A DNA stretch of 64,000 nucleotides from Lucinisca nassula (taxonomy: Eukaryota; Mollusca; Bivalvia; Lucinida; Lucinidae). This document shows positions 62,199-64,000 of the stretch, in pieces. How positions within the stretch are numbered: position 1 is the stretch's first letter; each line of letters begins with the position of its first letter. The notes under the pieces are model-generated. The model was not told the DNA's origin, did not search any database, and worked only from the letters and a program-made list of their open reading frames with translations. The position numbers were made by a program, and so were the translations under genes. The stretch spans positions 94,230,931 through 94,294,930 of the forward strand of contig OY757023.1 of the NCBI GenBank assembly GCA_963580285.1, given 5' to 3'.

Positions 62199-62470
62199 GT
62201 GTGAACAAGTCCGTGAAATGAACATCCCCGTAATCTCCATTTTGTATAGAGAAAACTGCGGTTTACGGGGTTATACATTATTTTTCTTTTTATTATACAT
62301 TATTTCTCCAAGACATCGGTTGCGGACACTCGTTAAAACCGGTTCTAAAGAGCGCCCACAAACTATGGTTCCATAATATGTAAGAAATATATCACGGATT
62401 TTCATCAGAAACGTATCCATTTCGGAGCTGTGAAAAATGCACAATCGCGAACGGGTGTCTTATCGTAATG
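62199..62470 (-). mobile_element. MITE family B, shared between arms, without the D insertion
   Basis: Start gtgtgaacaagtccgtgaaa, end gaacgggtgtcttatcgtaa. The core has decayed. The empty D site is at 62,413-62,426. Confidence 0.85.
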
Positions 62471-62494
62471 AGAATGCGTTCCAGTTCAACAGAT

Positions 62495-62795
62495 TTATTC
62501 TATATAATTTTGACCCTCCTTTAACCCTACTTTTATATAGAGAAAAGGTAAACTTTATTTTTTCTTATTTTTGCTCTAAAATATAAATTGTGGGTACACG
62601 TTTGAACCGCCTCATAGATACATGTATACTGTAGATTGTGGGTACTCGTTAGAACCGCCTCTAGCGTTCTAGCGTGTACCTACAATCTATATTTTGAGCA
62701 GAAATAAGAAAAATATCCCTTATTTTCATGTTAAAATGTTCGTTTTTTTGGCGATAAAGTTTAGAATGTTTTTGTATAGGCGTGTTCAGGTTATA
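62495..62795 (-). mobile_element. MITE family A, with partly duplicated stem
   Basis: ctatataattttgaccctcc, two successive half cores (gtttgaaccgcctcatag; cgttagaaccgcctctagc), end gtataggcgtgtt. Partner 5,012-5,177 is truncated. Confidence 0.78.
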
Positions 62796-62799
62796 AACA

Positions 62800-62960
62800 A
62801 CCCTGTGAAACACTACCTTCTATAGAGAAAACTGGCGTTTTACAGGGGTTTATATAATGTGGTTAATTTTGGCTCTAAACACAGATTGTGGGTCTCGTTA
62901 GGACCGCCCCTTTGCGGTGGTTCTAACGGGCACCAAAATCTATACGAAGACAAGAAATTA
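62800..62960 (+). mobile_element. MITE A/B-type half with palindrome
   Basis: agagaaaactggcgtttta, core ggaccgcccctttgcggtgg. Ends at the arm block. Confidence 0.65.
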
Positions 62961-63300
62961 GAAAAAAGCATGCCCTCCTCGCCCTCATCCCCACGCTCTA
63001 ACAAATGTCTTATCAGAAAACATTCACCATCAAAGATATTGTATTTTTAAGTCCATGTATACAGTCTCACAAAAGCTACGTCATCAACATCTGGTTCACA
63101 ACATCAGTATCGTTTTACGACCTATTCATAAGGCAGAACATGGGATTTCTTTGACACAGCAGCATTGGGTACAAACTGTCCGTACCGCCTGAAAATAAAA
63201 CCATTTAGAAGCATGATATGCATGTACATACAAGAATTGATACAACTTAAAATGAAATAATGTTGATATAACGCATAATGAAATAATGATTTTTGTTTTA
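62961..63300. repeat. Outermost conserved block of the right arm
   Basis: Partner of 4,640-4,973. The 91-codon minus frame is not conserved as a frame in the partner. Confidence 0.8.
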
Positions 63301-63469
63301 TTTTGATAAAAAAAAACTACACTAATATTCATTTCGATTCGACAAAGCCCATGCAAAGTAAAAAAATAGCCATCGGAAGAGATGGCAAATTCCCCGACCA
63401 AAAGCCAATATGGCCTTCAGAAGATTGTTCACCAATAGAAAGTGCACTAGAATTAAACCAGCAATATAT
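63301..63469. other. Transition to satellite
   Basis: A-run, then agccatcggaagagatgg. The 74-codon frame running into the satellite is not credible. Confidence 0.4.
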
Positions 63470-64000
63470 CACAAAAGTTTTGGAGTTATGGCCATCACAA
63501 GATTATACTGTCAGGCGAGATAACTAAAAAACTAGGGCACTCAGAATTGTGGTTCTTGCGCATGACATGCCAGCTTAAGCTCATGTATTTCTGTACGAAT
63601 TACCATTAAAATATGTCTCAAAGGGTGTTGGAGATATGGTGATCACAAGCTGGTCATAGTGTTATATTGGAAGGAGAGATAACTCAAATACCACAACACC
63701 AACAGTTGTGGTTATTGCACATGACACCCCTTCTGTACCTTATATACAATTGTACCAATTTCCTTCAATATATCTCAAAGGGTGTTGGAGTTATGGCCAT
63801 CACGAGGTTATATTGTCAGGGGAGATAACTAAAAAACCGGAGCACCCAGAGTTGTAATTCTTGACCTTCACAAACCTGCTTAACCTCATGTACATCTGCA
63901 TCAAGTACCACCAATATGTCTCAAAGGGTATTGTAGGTACGGTGATCACAAGGTGGTCATACTGTTATTGGAAGGGGAGATAACTCAAATACCATAGCAC
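63470..64000 (+). repeat. Satellite-like tandem repeat running off the window
   Basis: Units of about 145-157 bp begin near 63,470, 63,616, 63,773 and 63,917 (tctcaaagggtgttggagtt, ggagagataactaaaaa). Similar in style to the inside of elements H and I. Ends not visible. Confidence 0.85.

Larger units (their letters stand above)
44262..63300 (-). repeat. Right arm of large inverted duplication
   Basis: Mirror partner of 4,640-30,487. It is shorter than the left arm because several kilobases of left-arm insertions (6.17-6.78, 6.91-10.29 and 14.25-18.94 kb) are absent. It carries its own insertions instead: B at 45,830, 46,873 and 61,030, and D at 45,489, 48,842 and 55,336. The stretches 51.43-54.72 and 56.07-60.70 kb have no convincing left partner. 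Outer edge about 63,300, beyond which a different satellite begins. Confidence 0.88.

Noticed and set aside
4640..63300. Inverted duplication as a pure assembly artefact
   Set aside because: Arms differ by roughly 10-15% and by more than ten insertions with target duplications, and the outer flanks are unrelated. A mis-join of diverged haplotypes is still possible and is listed as the refuting test.
1..64000. Bacterial origin, operons or rho-independent terminators from hairpins followed by T-runs
   Set aside because: No prokaryotic gene density or ribosome-binding sites. The hairpins belong to MITEs, and SINE, LINE and spliced-exon signals indicate an animal genome.

Overview
This window is repeat-dense metazoan nuclear DNA, most likely from a bivalve mollusc and possibly a venerid clam. 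That placement is inference. It rests on several SINE types sharing a GTTAAAC-type 3' end, Helitron-like elements carrying satellite repeats, Tc1/mariner and LINE fossils, and hundreds of bases of simple repeat. No large intact gene, rRNA, CRISPR array or bacterial-type operon is visible, and nearly every short open frame lies inside a repeat.

The main architecture is a very large, old, interrupted inverted duplication. A left arm (about 4.64-30.49 kb) reappears in reverse order and orientation as a right arm (about 44.26-63.30 kb) around a 13.8 kb spacer. Matched patches look about 85-90% identical by eye, with some stretches higher. The two arms differ mainly by insertions, so many elements have a recognisable empty site in the other arm.

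The only gene I can support is a pair of first exons for a small secreted glycine/serine-rich protein, one per arm: minus strand 28,384-28,599 and plus strand 46,490-46,699. Each has a TATA box, a signal peptide and a clean 5' splice donor. The pair is much more alike than the surrounding arms.

Repeat families, named here for reference. A: foldback element of about 270 bp, ends ACGAAAACACGCCTATA. B: the same palindromic heart with different ends (CACGTGAACAAGTCCGTG and GTGCGACATAGTGCA). C: TA-flanked element with ends CAGTCGAACTTCGATGG and a related palindrome. D: SINE of about 300 bp with a GC-rich head and a GACGTTAAACCTCAAATC-(CAAA)n tail. E: 236-bp element with 4-bp target duplications. 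F: element starting with a TTGGGTCGATTG hairpin. K: TTAA-flanked foldback element. T, V, W, G: tRNA-headed SINEs or their bodies. H and I: Helitron-like elements with internal satellites.

Layout: 0-4.6 kb, A/B/C/D cluster. 4.6-30.5 kb, left arm with a 3.4 kb satellite-rich insertion (6.9-10.3 kb), Helitron-like and LINE fossils (14.3-17 kb), a 529-bp tandem duplication (19.3-20.4 kb), a Tc1 fossil (20.8-21.6 kb) and the left gene copy. 30.5-44.3 kb, spacer with nested MITEs, tandem tRNA-like units, long hairpins and a LINE fossil. 44.3-63.3 kb, right arm with the right gene copy. 63.5-64 kb, a satellite running off the window end. Element edges are read by eye and are good to roughly 5-20 bases unless target duplications fix them.
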